Assembly: GCF_000250655.1 (NCBI RefSeq)
Contig: NC_016935.1
Span: 3,552,001-3,616,000 of the forward strand
Source: Paenibacillus mucilaginosus 3016
Lineage (GTDB): Bacteria > Bacillota > Bacilli > Paenibacillales > NBRC-103111
Direction: 5' to 3'
Length of the DNA stretch: 64,000 nucleotides
Shown here: piece by piece, positions 9,004 to 18,565 of the stretch
Layout: each line of letters begins with the position of its first letter
Numbering within the stretch: position 1 is the first letter of the stretch
Translations under genes and position numbers: made by a program
The notes under the pieces: generated by a model
The model's input: the letters and a program-made list of their open reading frames with translations, nothing else
Databases searched by the model: none
Told to the model about the DNA's origin: nothing

Positions 9004-10119
9004 ATGGAAGAAAGCAGAATCTCGCGGACCCAGGCACTGATGCTGGTGATCTCGAGCATTACCGTCACCGGTCACCTGCTGTTCATCCCGGTGATTCTCA
9101 ATCATGCTTCGAGAGACAGCTGGCTGTCCCTGCTCTGCGCGGCGGTGCCGGCCTTGCTCGCCGCCTATCTCACTGCCCGGCTCTCGCAGCGCTTTCCGGG
9201 GCAGAGCCCTGTGGAATATGCCCGCACGATTCTGGGCCGCTGGCTCGGATCGGCGGTCAGCGCTCTCTTCATTTTCTACCTGTTTCACGATGCGACGCTG
9301 TCAATCCGGGGCTTCGGCGAGTTTTTTACAAGTGCGATAACCCCAAGAACGCCCATTCTGGTCTATATGACGGCGATTATCATTCTGGCCGGCTATGCGG
9401 TCCGCTCCGGAATCGAAGTGATCTCCCGTACCAACCAAATGTTCCTGGTGATGATTATCCCCGTGGGCATCCTGGCTTCGATTCTGACGCACAAAGACAA
9501 GGATTACCGGAATTTTCTGCCGGTACTGGAGAATGGGCTGCAGCCCGTGCTGATGGGGGCCCTGACCCTGCTGTCGCTGTACAGCACCTTCATCATTCTG
9601 GGGATGCTGCTGCCCTTCGCGCCCAGAGAAGGCCGGATCGGCCGGGCCAGCATGGCCACCATGCTGATTCTCGTCGTCATGTTCCTCGGACCGCTGACCG
9701 GTCCGGTTGCAATCTTCGGTGCGGAGCGGAGCATGGGACTGAGCTTTCCTTCCTTCCAGATCCTGAGGGACATCAAGGTCGGCGAGCTGCAGCGTCTGGA
9801 TCTGCTCGGGATCATGCTGTGGAGCATGGGGTCGTTCAGCAAGATCGCCCTGTCGCTGTTCGCCACCTGCCTCGGCGTCTCGCAGTGGTTCGGGCTCAAG
9901 GATTTCCGCGTGCTGGCGCTGCCCGTCGGGTCGCTCATGGTCATCGTCTCGCTGCTGCACAGCCGCAACTTTTTGGAGCTCTACAGCTTTTTTCAGAGCA
10001 CCTATCCGTACTATTCCACCTTCTGCGGTCTGCTTCTGCCCGCATTCCTCTTCGGTGTTGCGGTCCTCCGGCGGATGCGGGTCCCGGGGGCTCCGGCGGG
10101 AGGAGGTGAGCGTTCATGA
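9004..10119 (+). CDS. Spore germination receptor B subunit (GerAB-like permease)
   Basis: 371 residues, about ten hydrophobic segments, typical of the amino acid permease-like B subunits of germinant receptors in the spore inner membrane, which bind germinant. ATG 9004 is preceded by GAGAGGAGGAGG; the upstream extension of the frame is not plausible protein. The stop overlaps the A-subunit start by 4 nt. Gene order here is B-A-C rather than the A-B-C of B. subtilis gerA. Expected to be transcribed in the forespore (SigG); I could not identify the promoter. Confidence 0.9.
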   Translation: MEESRISRTQALMLVISSITVTGHLLFIPVILNHASRDSWLSLLCAAVPALLAAYLTARLSQRFPGQSPVEYARTILGRWLGSAVSALFIFYLFHDATLSIRGFGEFFTSAITPRTPILVYMTAIIILAGYAVRSGIEVISRTNQMFLVMIIPVGILASILTHKDKDYRNFLPVLENGLQPVLMGALTLLSLYSTFIILGMLLPFAPREGRIGRASMATMLILVVMFLGPLTGPVAIFGAERSMGLSFPSFQILRDIKVGELQRLDLLGIMLWSMGSFSKIALSLFATCLGVSQWFGLKDFRVLALPVGSLMVIVSLLHSRNFLELYSFFQSTYPYYSTFCGLLLPAFLFGVAVLRRMRVPGAPAGGGERS

Positions 10120-11561
10120 TCGCCCTCAGCGCTTCGCTTGCGCAGAACCTTCATGAGATCGAAGAATATATGGGTCACAGCGCGGACCTGTGTGTCCGCC
10201 GGTTCGAGCTCTCGCCCGGCAGAGAAGCGGCCGTCCTGTACCTTGCCTCGCTTGTGGACAAGGCGCTGATCGATGAGTTCGTCATGCAGCCGATGCTGGA
10301 AAGCGGGAAGCCGGAAGAGGGGACCGCGGAGAAAGTCGAGCTCCCCGTGCATCTGCAGCAGACGGTCTCGTCGGTGGAGAAGGCCGCATCCGCGCTGCTT
10401 CAAGGCTGTTCGCTCGTGCTGGTGGACGGCCTGTCAGCGGCCAAGTCAGGGCTGACGTCGGGCGGCGAGCGCCGGGCGGTGTCTGAGCCGTCCGCCGAAT
10501 CGGTCGTACGGGGGCCGAGAGAATCGTTCAATGAATCTCTGCTCACCAACATCGGTCTCATCCGCAGGCGTCTGGCATCCCCATCTGCGGACCGAGAGGC
10601 TGATGATCGGCAGCGTGACCAACACGCCGGTGTCCATCCTGTACCTGGAGGGGACGGCGAAGGAAGAATATGTAACCGAAGTCAAAGAGCGCCTCGGAAG
10701 CATCCGGCTTGACGGCATATTGGAGTCGCAGTATTTGGAGGAATATCTCGAGGAAAAGCAGGGCTACACACCGTTTCCCACCGTGTTCAATACGGAGCGT
10801 CCGGACCGGGTGGCGGCAGGCCTGCTGGAGGGCAGGGTTGCCGTTCTCATGGAGGGCACCCCGGTCGCGCTGGTCGTTCCCGCGACCATCGGCCTGTTCC
10901 TGTATTCGAACGAAGATTATTACCAGCGCTACGATATCGCCACCTTCCTGCGGATTCTGAGGACCTTCACCTTCCTGATCTCGATCGCGATGCCGGGGTT
11001 CTACGTGGCACTGCTGACCTATCATCAGGAGATGATTCCCACCCGCTGCTCGTGGCTTTGACCGGACAGCGCGAAGGGGTGCCCTTCGGCATTGCCATCG
11101 AGGTGTTCCTGATGGAGATGACCTTCGAAATTCTCAGAGAAGCCGGTATCCGGCTCCCGAAAACGATCGGCTCCGCCGTATCGATCGTCGGCGGTCTGGT
11201 ACTCGGGCAGGCTGCGGTGGAGGCGGGCCTGGTGGCTCCGGGAACGGTGATTGCGGTATCGGTGACGGCAATCTCTTCGTTCTGTACGCCGGCCTTCAAT
11301 ATCGCGATCTCCGCAAGGCTGATCCGTTTTGTCCTGATCCTGCTCTGTGCGGCGCTCGGAGCCTTCGGCCTATTCTTCGGCCTGATCCTGACCGTGATCC
11401 ATCTGAATACCCTCCGCTCGCTGGGCGTGCCCTACCTGTCGCCGATCTCGCCGTTCCACGGGAAGGACTGGCGCGATCTCTTCATCCGAGCGCCGCTGCG
11501 CCGGATGACGCAGCATCCGGAGGAGCTGCGCACAAGGGAAGAAGGAGGGGAGCGAGGGTGA
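10116..11561 (+). CDS. Spore germination receptor A subunit (GerA family), two frameshifts
   Basis: About 481 residues once repaired. Three reading frames together give a continuous GerA protein: N-terminal cytosolic part to NESLLTNIGLIRRRL; central part LRTERLMIGSVTNTPV to LLTYHQEMIPT; C-terminal part VALTGQREGVPFGIA with the last membrane helices. The first break is near 10573-10576 (net +1, or two bases missing); the second lies at the C-run near 11041-11044 (one C missing, which would restore MIPTPLLVALTGQ). The conserved GerA segments SEPSAESVVRGPRE and ALTGQREGVPF are intact, so this looks like sequence error rather than an old pseudogene. ATGA overlap with the B subunit. Confidence 0.85.
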
Positions 11562-12730
11562 TGCGGCATGCCATCCTTCGCAGCCTGCCCCTGCTCGCCG
11601 GGTGTCTGCTGCTGCTCACCGGCTGCTGGGACCGCAAGGAGCTTAACAACGTGGCCATTGTCATGGGCGTAGGCATTGACAAGGGCCAGGGCGAGGAATA
11701 CAAGGTGACGGCGCAGGTCATCAAGCCTTCACCGCCGAACAAGGGCGGGGGAGGGGGCTCCGAGCTGCCGACCTGGAGCCTGACCGCCAAAGGGACCACC
11801 GTGCTCGATGCGATCAACGAGCTCAACCGGATCTCGCCCCGGCGCCTGTACTGGCCCCATACCCAGCTGCTCCTTCTGGGAAGGGAGCTGGCCGAGTCGG
11901 GGGTGGGCGGCATTCTCAGCTGGTTCGAGCGGGACCGCGACAGCCGTTCGGGGACCTACATCGCGGTCACCCACGGCAAGGCGGAAGATCTGCTCAACCA
12001 GAAGATCGAGCTCGGGAATGTGCCGTCGAAGGCGATCGTCGAGCTGATCGAGTCGGCGATCCAGCGGCAGCTGACCTCCCGGCGGACCACGCTCCGGGAC
12101 TTCATCAGCGTCCTGTCGACCCCGGGCATCGACGCGGCCGTGGATGTCATCGACTCGCGCGCCATCCGCGGGAAAGTGGAGACCTACGAGCTGCGGGGCG
12201 CCGCCGTGTTCAAGGGGGACCGGCTGAAGGGCTTCCTGCCTTCGGAGGAGGCCTCCACCATTGAGATGGCCTCCGGCACCTTCAAGGATGCGGTCATCAA
12301 TATCCCCTGCCCGCAGGAGGGCATGAGCGGAGAGGTCTCGTTCACCGTGACGGATTTTCAGCGGAAGATCAGCATGACGCTGGAATCGGGGCGTCCGGTG
12401 ATGGGGCTGCGCATGATCGTCGAAGGCAATCTATCCGATCAATCTTGCCCGGTCCGGCTCCTGCAGGAGGATCTCCGATCCAAGGTCGAGGCGGCTATCG
12501 GGCAGCGCATCCAGCAGGCGGTGAAGACATCTTTCGCCAAAACCTCCAAGTGGGGCGCCGATATTTTCGGTGTGGGCCGGGAGCTGCACCGCACCCACCC
12601 TTCGGTCTGGCGGCAGCAGGGTCAGGAGTGGGACCGGAATCTCGCTACGGCGAAGCTGCAGCCAAGTGTCAGCGTCAGCATCCGGCGCAGCGGGCTGGTG
12701 CTGGAGCCGACGCCGGCAGGTATGCGATAA
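11558..12730 (+). CDS. Spore germination receptor C subunit lipoprotein (GerAC-like)
   Basis: About 390 residues. The signal peptide ends in the lipobox LLTGC, followed by the family hallmark CWDRKELNNVAIVMGVGIDK. C subunits are lipoproteins at the outer face of the spore inner membrane that complete the receptor. GTG 11558 and ATG 11561 are both in frame behind AGGAGGGG; either start leaves the lipobox intact. The start overlaps the A-subunit stop. Downstream, 25 bp away, is the small 2-TM protein. Confidence 0.93.
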   Translation: MMRHAILRSLPLLAGCLLLLTGCWDRKELNNVAIVMGVGIDKGQGEEYKVTAQVIKPSPPNKGGGGGSELPTWSLTAKGTTVLDAINELNRISPRRLYWPHTQLLLLGRELAESGVGGILSWFERDRDSRSGTYIAVTHGKAEDLLNQKIELGNVPSKAIVELIESAIQRQLTSRRTTLRDFISVLSTPGIDAAVDVIDSRAIRGKVETYELRGAAVFKGDRLKGFLPSEEASTIEMASGTFKDAVINIPCPQEGMSGEVSFTVTDFQRKISMTLESGRPVMGLRMIVEGNLSDQSCPVRLLQEDLRSKVEAAIGQRIQQAVKTSFAKTSKWGADIFGVGRELHRTHPSVWRQQGQEWDRNLATAKLQPSVSVSIRRSGLVLEPTPAGMR

Positions 12731-12755
12731 ACCCAAGGGAAGGGAGGAAGAAGCT

Positions 12756-12968
12756 ATGCGTCATCTGCTGCCGTTCATCCTGTTCACGGCCGTCCTGGCC
12801 GTGGATCTGCGCCGGCTGAAGCGAGGAGGGAAAAGAGGGGCGGCCGTCTACCTGGCCCTCCTTGGCGGAGCCTTTCTCCTCTCCGAGCTGTACTTGTTTC
12901 ATCTGGAGCCGCCGAGCCCCAACCGCATCATCAGCCAGCTGGTCCGCCTGCTGATCCCTGCAGCCTGA
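12756..12968 (+). CDS. Small two-helix membrane protein, possible D subunit of the germinant receptor
   Basis: 70 residues starting MRHLLPFILFTAVLAVDLRR, with two hydrophobic segments (about 3-17 and 30-47) separated by a basic loop (LKRGGKRG). It has its own GGGAGGAAG ribosome site and directly follows the C-subunit gene, before a terminator. Many germinant-receptor operons carry a short 2-TM D subunit that modulates germination; position, size and topology fit, sequence identity was not tested. It is not the unrelated GerD lipoprotein. Confidence 0.65.
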   Translation: MRHLLPFILFTAVLAVDLRRLKRGGKRGAAVYLALLGGAFLLSELYLFHLEPPSPNRIISQLVRLLIPAA

Positions 12969-12985
12969 GCGTTCCTCTGCGTTGT

Positions 12986-13016
12986 GCCCTCCGCCTGTTA
13001 CGGCCGGGGGCTTTTT
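12986..13016 (+). terminator. Terminator of the germination operon
   Basis: Stem GCCCTCCGCC / GGCCGGGGGC with one mismatch and one wobble pair, loop TGTTAC, followed by TTTTT. Confidence 0.7.
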
Positions 13017-13154
13017 GCCGTCCGGTCCGTCCCCGCCAGCTCACATTCTTATCCTCGCCGGTCCTTCCTGCCGGTGCTGTCACCTCTTTCTGGGCGGATG
13101 CATATGCTGGTATCACAACAACATGCTCACGGAGCAGGCAGGAAGGGACTGGCT

Positions 13155-14177
13155 ATGAACAAACGGTGGAAGCAGGGAGCGGCGGCGGTGCTGGCGCTGG
13201 GACTCGGACTTGCGGCGGTGCTGTCCGGCTGCGGGCCGGCCAAGACGGAGGAGAGCGTGAAGGTGCGGATCGGCGAAGTGACCCGGTCGATCTTCTACGC
13301 GCCGCAATATGTGGCGGTAAACCAAGGATTCTTTAAGGCGGAAGGGCTGGACGTGGAGCTGACCACGACCTTCGGCGGCGACAAAACGATGACGGCACTG
13401 CTGACAGGAGGGATCGATGTCGCGCTTGTCGGCTCCGAGACCTCCATCTATGTGGCGCAGCAGGGCAGCGGGGACCCCGTGATCAACTTCGCCCAGCTGA
13501 CCCAGACGGACGGCACCTTCCTCGTGTCGCGCAAACCGGCCCAGGGCACCTTCGATTGGAACTCGCTCAAGGGGAGCACCTTCCTTGGGCAGCGCAAGGG
13601 CGGCATGCCGCAGATGGCGGGCGAGTTTACACTGAAAAAGCACGGGATCAACCCCCAGAAGGATCTGAATCTGATCCAGAACGTGGAATTCGCGAACATT
13701 CCGACGGCCTTTGCCTCGGGCACAGGGGACTACGTGCAGCTCTTCGAGCCCCAGGCGACGATGTTCGAGCAGCAGGGCAAGGGCTACGTCATCGCCTCGT
13801 TCGGTGTCGAGAGCGGCAGGCTGCCCTATACGGTCTTCATGACCAAGAAAAGCTACATCGACAAAAACCCGGACGCTCTCCAGAAATTCACCAACGCCGT
13901 GCAGAAGGCGCAGAACTGGGTGGCGGCGAGCTCGGTCGACGTGATCGCGGACAGCATCGCCTCCTTCTTCCCGGACACGGACAAAGAGATCATCAAGGGC
14001 GTCGTGAAGCGGTATAAGGACCAGGGGTCCTTTGCCTCCGACGGGATTGTGGATGCCGAAGAATGGAGCAACCTGCAGAATGTGATGGAGGCCGCGGGCG
14101 AGCTGAAGGCGCGTGTCGACCACGGCAGCCTCGTAGACAACAGGTTTGCGGAGAAAGCCAAAGCGAGTGTGAAATAA
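13155..14177 (+). CDS. ABC transporter substrate-binding lipoprotein, NitT/TauT (SsuA) type
   Basis: 340 residues with a lipoprotein signal (AAVLSGCGP, Cys about 27), then the NMT1/SsuA-type fold: IFYAPQYVAVNQGFFKAEG and LTGGIDVALVGSE. Such proteins capture sulfonates, nitrate or pyrimidine thiamine precursors outside the membrane; the ligand cannot be read here. ATG 13155 follows GGAAGGGACT; upstream residues in the frame are not protein-like. An ATPase and a permease follow, in the order of the B. subtilis ytlA-ytlC-ytlD system. I looked for a thiamine or SAM leader upstream and did not see one. Confidence 0.9.
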   Translation: MNKRWKQGAAAVLALGLGLAAVLSGCGPAKTEESVKVRIGEVTRSIFYAPQYVAVNQGFFKAEGLDVELTTTFGGDKTMTALLTGGIDVALVGSETSIYVAQQGSGDPVINFAQLTQTDGTFLVSRKPAQGTFDWNSLKGSTFLGQRKGGMPQMAGEFTLKKHGINPQKDLNLIQNVEFANIPTAFASGTGDYVQLFEPQATMFEQQGKGYVIASFGVESGRLPYTVFMTKKSYIDKNPDALQKFTNAVQKAQNWVAASSVDVIADSIASFFPDTDKEIIKGVVKRYKDQGSFASDGIVDAEEWSNLQNVMEAAGELKARVDHGSLVDNRFAEKAKASVK

Positions 14178-14287
14178 GGGCAGACGGAGGCGGCGGCCGG
14201 GGACTGCAGGGAGCGGATCTCCCGCGGGACGGCCGCCGCCCTCCGGTCCGCCCGGCATACCGATGCGACAAGAAGGAGGGGATCGGA

Positions 14288-15082
14288 GTGGAGAGCGCAG
14301 TGGAGCTGGACCATGTATCCCATGTGTATGTCAACGGCAGAGGAGCTTATCCTGCGCTGCTGGACATCAGCCTGACGGTACGGCAGGGCGAATTCATCTC
14401 CCTGATCGGCCCGAGCGGCTGCGGCAAAACGACGCTGCTGTCGCTGATCAGCGGACTGCTGACCCCGACGGCAGGGAATGTCCGGGTTTTCGGCGAGAAG
14501 GTGGAGCAGGGGGGCGTGCAGCGGATCGGCTACATGCTTCAGCAGGATTACCTGTTCCCCTGGCGGACCATCGGGGCCAATGCCTCGCTGGGGCTCGAGC
14601 TGCTCGGCCGGCTGGATGCGGCTTCGCAGAAGCTCGTCGACGGACTGATGGAGGAGATGGGGCTCGGAGGGCAGTCACAGCGCTATCCGCATCAGCTCTC
14701 CGGCGGCATGAGGCAGCGCGTGGCGCTTGTCCGGACGCTGGCGACCGAGCCGGACGTGCTGCTGCTGGACGAACCGTTCTCGGCGCTCGATTACCAGACG
14801 AAGCTTCAGCTGGAGGAGCTGGTCTCGGGCACGCTCAAGGCGCGGGGCAAGACCGCGGTGCTCGTCACGCACGATATCACCGAGGCGGTCGCCATGAGCG
14901 ACCGGGTCATCGTGCTCCAGCCGAATCCGGGCCGGCTGCTGGCGGACATGGAGGTGCCTGAGCTCATCCGGGCTGCCTCCCCGCTGAAGGCCAGGGAGAC
15001 GGAGGGCTTCCACGAGCTGTTCCACCGGCTGTGGGGCCTGTTTGAAAGCATGGATAAGGGAGGGGGGCGCAGTCATGGCTGA
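14288..15082 (+). CDS. ABC transporter ATP-binding protein, NitT/TauT type
   Basis: 264 residues from GTG 14288 (AAGGAGGGG 6 nt upstream; the frame further upstream is not protein-like). Walker A GPSGCGKTT, Q-loop MLQQDYLFPW, signature LSGGMRQR, Walker B VLLLDEPFSALD, switch His in VTHDITEA. Energises import through the permease that starts inside its last codons (8-nt overlap). Lies 110 bp downstream of the binding-protein gene. Confidence 0.93.
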   Translation: MESAVELDHVSHVYVNGRGAYPALLDISLTVRQGEFISLIGPSGCGKTTLLSLISGLLTPTAGNVRVFGEKVEQGGVQRIGYMLQQDYLFPWRTIGANASLGLELLGRLDAASQKLVDGLMEEMGLGGQSQRYPHQLSGGMRQRVALVRTLATEPDVLLLDEPFSALDYQTKLQLEELVSGTLKARGKTAVLVTHDITEAVAMSDRVIVLQPNPGRLLADMEVPELIRAASPLKARETEGFHELFHRLWGLFESMDKGGGRSHG

Positions 15083-15923
15083 ACTCAAGGGTACACCTGC
15101 GGAAGAAGGAAGGCAGCAGCCGGCGGAGCTGGCGGACGAAGTCTACACGGCCTTCCGCCGCTCCGAACGCAGGCTCGCGCTGTCCGTCCGCCTGACCCAG
15201 CTTGCGCTGCTCGTCCTGTTCTTCGGCTTGTGGGAGACGGCGGCCGCCTTCAAATGGATTGACGGGCTCCTGTTCAGCTCGCCGAGCCGGATCGTGCAGC
15301 TCCTGTACGAGAAGCTGCTCGACGGCTCCCTGCTCGAACACACGTGGGTAACGGTGTGGGAGACGGTCGTCGGCTTCGTGCTCGGCACGCTGCTCGGCAC
15401 GGCGGGAGCGGCCCTGATCTGGTTCTCCCCGTTCCTGTCGCGGGTGCTGGATCCCTACATCGTCGTTCTGAATTCCCTGCCGAAGGTAGCGCTCGGCCCG
15501 CTGTTCATCGTGGCTCTGGGTCCGGGCGTGCTGTCCATTATCGCGACGACGCTGTCGCTGACCGTCATTATCACGATTCTGGTCATCTACAACGCCTTCC
15601 GGGAGGTCGACCCGAATCTGGTGAAGGTGGTGCGGATCTTCGGCGGGTCGACGGGGACCGTATTCCGCAAAGTCATTCTCCCGGCCTCCTACCCTGCGAT
15701 CATCTCGACCCTGAAGGTGAATGTGGGCCTGGCATGGGTCGGAGTGATCGTCGGGGAGTTCCTGGTGAGCAAGGCGGGGCTCGGTTATCTCATCATCTAC
15801 GGGTTCCAGGTGTTCAACTTCACCCTCGTGATCGGCGCCCTGTTCGTCATTGCGGCGGCAGCGGCCCTGATGTACCAGTTGGTTGCATCGGTCGAAAGCC
15901 GCCTTATCGGCCGGAGCAGGTAA
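15075..15923 (+). CDS. ABC transporter permease, NitT/TauT type
   Basis: 282 residues with about six membrane helices and the BPD_transp_1 coupling motif (ASYPAIISTLKVNVGLAWVG). The hydrophilic N-terminus (MAELKGTPAEEGRQQ) is longer than usual. ATG 15075 lies behind GGAGGGGGG within the end of the ATPase gene, so the two are coupled. Forms the membrane channel of the importer. Confidence 0.92.
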   Translation: MAELKGTPAEEGRQQPAELADEVYTAFRRSERRLALSVRLTQLALLVLFFGLWETAAAFKWIDGLLFSSPSRIVQLLYEKLLDGSLLEHTWVTVWETVVGFVLGTLLGTAGAALIWFSPFLSRVLDPYIVVLNSLPKVALGPLFIVALGPGVLSIIATTLSLTVIITILVIYNAFREVDPNLVKVVRIFGGSTGTVFRKVILPASYPAIISTLKVNVGLAWVGVIVGEFLVSKAGLGYLIIYGFQVFNFTLVIGALFVIAAAAALMYQLVASVESRLIGRSR

Positions 15924-16051
15924 CACAGGGGGACGCATCGGGTGCGGGGCCCGGCATGTTCCTGGGGCGTGCTGACGACCGTGCATAAAACAGGGAATAT
16001 GTGGTGTACACTATAGCCGAAGATTCGGTTAATACCGTTAGGGGGAGTTCT

Positions 16052-16828
16052 ATGAACCGCACTCCAACATACCGTCGATACCGCGCCCTGCTCTCCCCCT
16101 TCAACACCTCGCAGATTCACCGGAAGAACCCCTGGATTTCCGCCTTCTTCTCCTTTTCCTTCCCGGGGTTCGGCAATCTGCTCCAGCACCGGTACGCCAA
16201 GGGGTTTACGCTGATCTCCTGGGAGATCTTCATCAATTCGCATGCGAAGATTAATACCGGAATCATGTACTCCCTCCAGGGCCATTTCGCCAAAGCGAAA
16301 GAGACGCTGAACCCGAACTGGCTGATGATCTACGTGTCGATCTACATGTTCGGCATCTGGGACAGCTACCGCTCCACGGTGGAACTCAACAAGCTCTACA
16401 CGCTGGCCGACCGGGAAGACGCTCCGATCAAGCCGATGGCGATGTCCGTATGGGATATCAATTTTCTGAACAAGCGTGTGCCCTGGGTGGCCGCGGCCTG
16501 GTCCCTGCTTGCTCCGGGGCTCGGACATCTGTATCTCCATAAGGTGCTTCCCGGTTTTTTTCTGTTCGGCTGGACGATCGCGATCATGTATTTCTCCCAT
16601 ATTCCGATGGCCATGCTCTACACGGCATCAGGGGATTTCCGGCAGGCCAAAGAGGTGCTGGACATGCAGTGGACGCTCTATCTGCCGTCGATCTACTGCT
16701 TCGTTTTCTACGACGCGTATGTATCCGCCGTGGAGTACAACAAGCTCTTCGAGAAAGAACAGTCGAAGCATCTTCGAACGAATTACCAGGACCCCGGCTT
16801 CCGCATGCCCCGTTCCCAGGAGGGATAG
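16052..16828 (+). CDS. Membrane protein with internal tandem duplication, function unknown
   Basis: 258 residues made of two homologous halves. Half 1 (about 24-120) has PGFGNLLQHRYAKGF and half 2 (about 145-240) has PGLGHLYLHKVLPGF; each continues with two hydrophobic helices, a (S/T)xxGxFxxAKE(T/V)L segment, and ends D(S/A)Y-x-(S)-x-V-E-x-NKL. This is an old gene-internal duplication. The P-G-x-G-x-x-x-x-x-x-x-x-x-G-F pattern recalls TM2-like small membrane domains but I cannot assign a family. ATG 16052 behind GGGGGAG. It is followed 6 bp later by a second membrane-protein gene. Confidence 0.75.
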   Translation: MNRTPTYRRYRALLSPFNTSQIHRKNPWISAFFSFSFPGFGNLLQHRYAKGFTLISWEIFINSHAKINTGIMYSLQGHFAKAKETLNPNWLMIYVSIYMFGIWDSYRSTVELNKLYTLADREDAPIKPMAMSVWDINFLNKRVPWVAAAWSLLAPGLGHLYLHKVLPGFFLFGWTIAIMYFSHIPMAMLYTASGDFRQAKEVLDMQWTLYLPSIYCFVFYDAYVSAVEYNKLFEKEQSKHLRTNYQDPGFRMPRSQEG

Positions 16829-16834
16829 AACCCC

Positions 16835-17320
16835 GTGTATATTTTCGCCACCTTCGAGCTCTGTATCCATACGGAACTTCTGCTGACCGCCCTCGAGATG
16901 GAAGGCGTGCCCCGGCAGCGGGTGATGGCCGTTCCTCTCGATCAGCGCAGAGAGCCGGGGGCGCTCTTCGACTCGCTGCATAAGGCCGACGGCTTCGCCA
17001 TGATGGATGCGTCCGCGATTCTGGGGACGTGCCTGATGCTGCTCGGCTCTATCTACGGGTATATGCTGGCGTGGGGGCCGATCATCTGGGGTATCATCGG
17101 GGCATTGACGGGCATTGCCATCGGCTTCGGCCTCAAGTGGCTCTACCTGCGGCGGATAGGCTTCGGCACGCGCAATATCACCTCCGAAGTCGTGCTGCTG
17201 ATCGATTGTCCGGAGCAGAAGTGCGAGACGGTCGAGAAGCTGTTGTGGGAGCACATGGCGCTGGGGGTTGCCAAGCTGGCCCAAGAGAAGCCGGAGAGCA
17301 ATGCAGCGGACAAGAGGTAA
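16835..17320 (+). CDS. Small membrane protein with glycine-zipper hairpin, function unknown
   Basis: 161 residues, GTG start 16835 (AGGAGGGA about 9 nt upstream). A soluble N-terminal part (about 1-55) precedes a hydrophobic hairpin rich in Gly (about 60-110: LGTCLMLLGSIYGYM, IIWGIIGALTGIAIGFG) and a soluble C-terminal part containing CPEQKCE. The arrangement resembles glycine-zipper proteins. It starts 6 bp after the duplicated membrane protein, so the two are very probably one transcript. I do not recognise the family. Confidence 0.65.
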   Translation: MYIFATFELCIHTELLLTALEMEGVPRQRVMAVPLDQRREPGALFDSLHKADGFAMMDASAILGTCLMLLGSIYGYMLAWGPIIWGIIGALTGIAIGFGLKWLYLRRIGFGTRNITSEVVLLIDCPEQKCETVEKLLWEHMALGVAKLAQEKPESNAADKR

Positions 17321-17494
17321 GGAGCGGCGGCGTTGGCAGGCTTATATATCAGGGGATGAGGGGGAGCCGGGAGGCTCTTCTTTTTTGTGAAGAGGGGGGC
17401 ATTTGTAGTCGGCGGGCAATATCAGTAAGATGGTGGTACGGAAAAACATTCCTTATGTAATTCCGAATATGATCTTAAAAGGAGGCAGGGCCTG

Positions 17495-18460
17495 ATGGGC
17501 ATCCGTGTGCTGAAATCCGCTCTTGCGGTGATCGCCGCCATTTATCTTTCACTGGCCGTGGGCCTGACCTCCCCGCTCTCCGCAGGACTGCTCGCCATTA
17601 TGGGAGTGGATGTGACGATCAGAAAAGGGCTCAGCACCTCATTCCAGCGTATCGCCGCTTCGGTGATCGGGCTGTTCTTCGCTTCCGGCCTGTTCTGGGC
17701 GCTGGGCTTTCATGTGTGGGTCATCGGCGTCTTCGTGCTCGTCCTGTATCCGGTGCTTGCCCAGCTCCAGCTGCGTGACGGGATCATTACCTGCTCCGTC
17801 GTGATGTTTCATGTCTACGGGGCGGGCGCGCTCAGCACCGATCTGCTCCTCAACGAGATCGCGCTTCTCGTGATCGGTCTCGGGACGGCGACGGTCATCA
17901 ATATGCTCTATATGCCAAGGGAGCACAAAAATCTGCAGCACTACCGGCTGAAGGTAGAGGAGCTGTTCTCCCGGATCTTCGTCGAGATCTCGAGGCATCT
18001 GCGTGATAACGAATATGTATGGAGCGGTGCCGAACTGCTGCAGGCCGAGGATACCCTGCGGGACGCGATCCGGACGGCGGAGCGGACCGAGCAGAACAGC
18101 ATTGTCAGCGGAGGGCCGGCATGGAGCGTCTACTTCCATATGCGCGACCGGCAGCTGCTCTCGATCTCGCGGATGGCGCAGCTTGTGGCTCGTGTCTATC
18201 AGACGCTGCCGCACGGGGAGCTCCTGGCGGCAGTATTCGACGAGCTGAAGGAAGACGTGAAGGTCGCCCATTATACGGGCCGGGGAGAGAAACGGCTTGA
18301 GGAGCTGCAGGAGCAGTACCGCCTCATGCCGCTTCCGGTAACGCGGGAAGAGTTCGAGATCCGGGCCGCGCTGCTGCAGCTGGTAGAGGAGCTCAAAGCT
18401 TATCTTGCCGTGGCGAAGCGGGAGAAGCGTCCCATGGAGAAGAGCAGTGGGGGGGCTTAA
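17495..18460 (+). CDS. Aromatic acid exporter family protein (DUF939/ArAE_1), YqjA-like
   Basis: 321 residues: N-terminal membrane half (about 1-140, five or six helices including LTSPLSAGLLAIMGVDVTIRK) and a C-terminal cytosolic helical half (about 150-315, YRLKVEELFSRIF, YFHMRDRQLLSISRM, RLEELQEQYRLMPLPVTREEFE). This two-part design is that of ArAE_1 plus its C-terminal domain in Bacilli. Transport substrate unknown. AAAGGAGGCAGGG ribosome site at 17477-17489, ATG 17495. Confidence 0.85.
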   Translation: MGIRVLKSALAVIAAIYLSLAVGLTSPLSAGLLAIMGVDVTIRKGLSTSFQRIAASVIGLFFASGLFWALGFHVWVIGVFVLVLYPVLAQLQLRDGIITCSVVMFHVYGAGALSTDLLLNEIALLVIGLGTATVINMLYMPREHKNLQHYRLKVEELFSRIFVEISRHLRDNEYVWSGAELLQAEDTLRDAIRTAERTEQNSIVSGGPAWSVYFHMRDRQLLSISRMAQLVARVYQTLPHGELLAAVFDELKEDVKVAHYTGRGEKRLEELQEQYRLMPLPVTREEFEIRAALLQLVEELKAYLAVAKREKRPMEKSSGGA

Positions 18461-18565
18461 TTCTTTAAATATCAAAATGTGCTCGTTATAGAAAAAAAGT
18501 GTTCACACTAGACGAATGTCCTGCATACAAATGTAATGAATGATTGTATGGAGGAGGTTAGAAGG

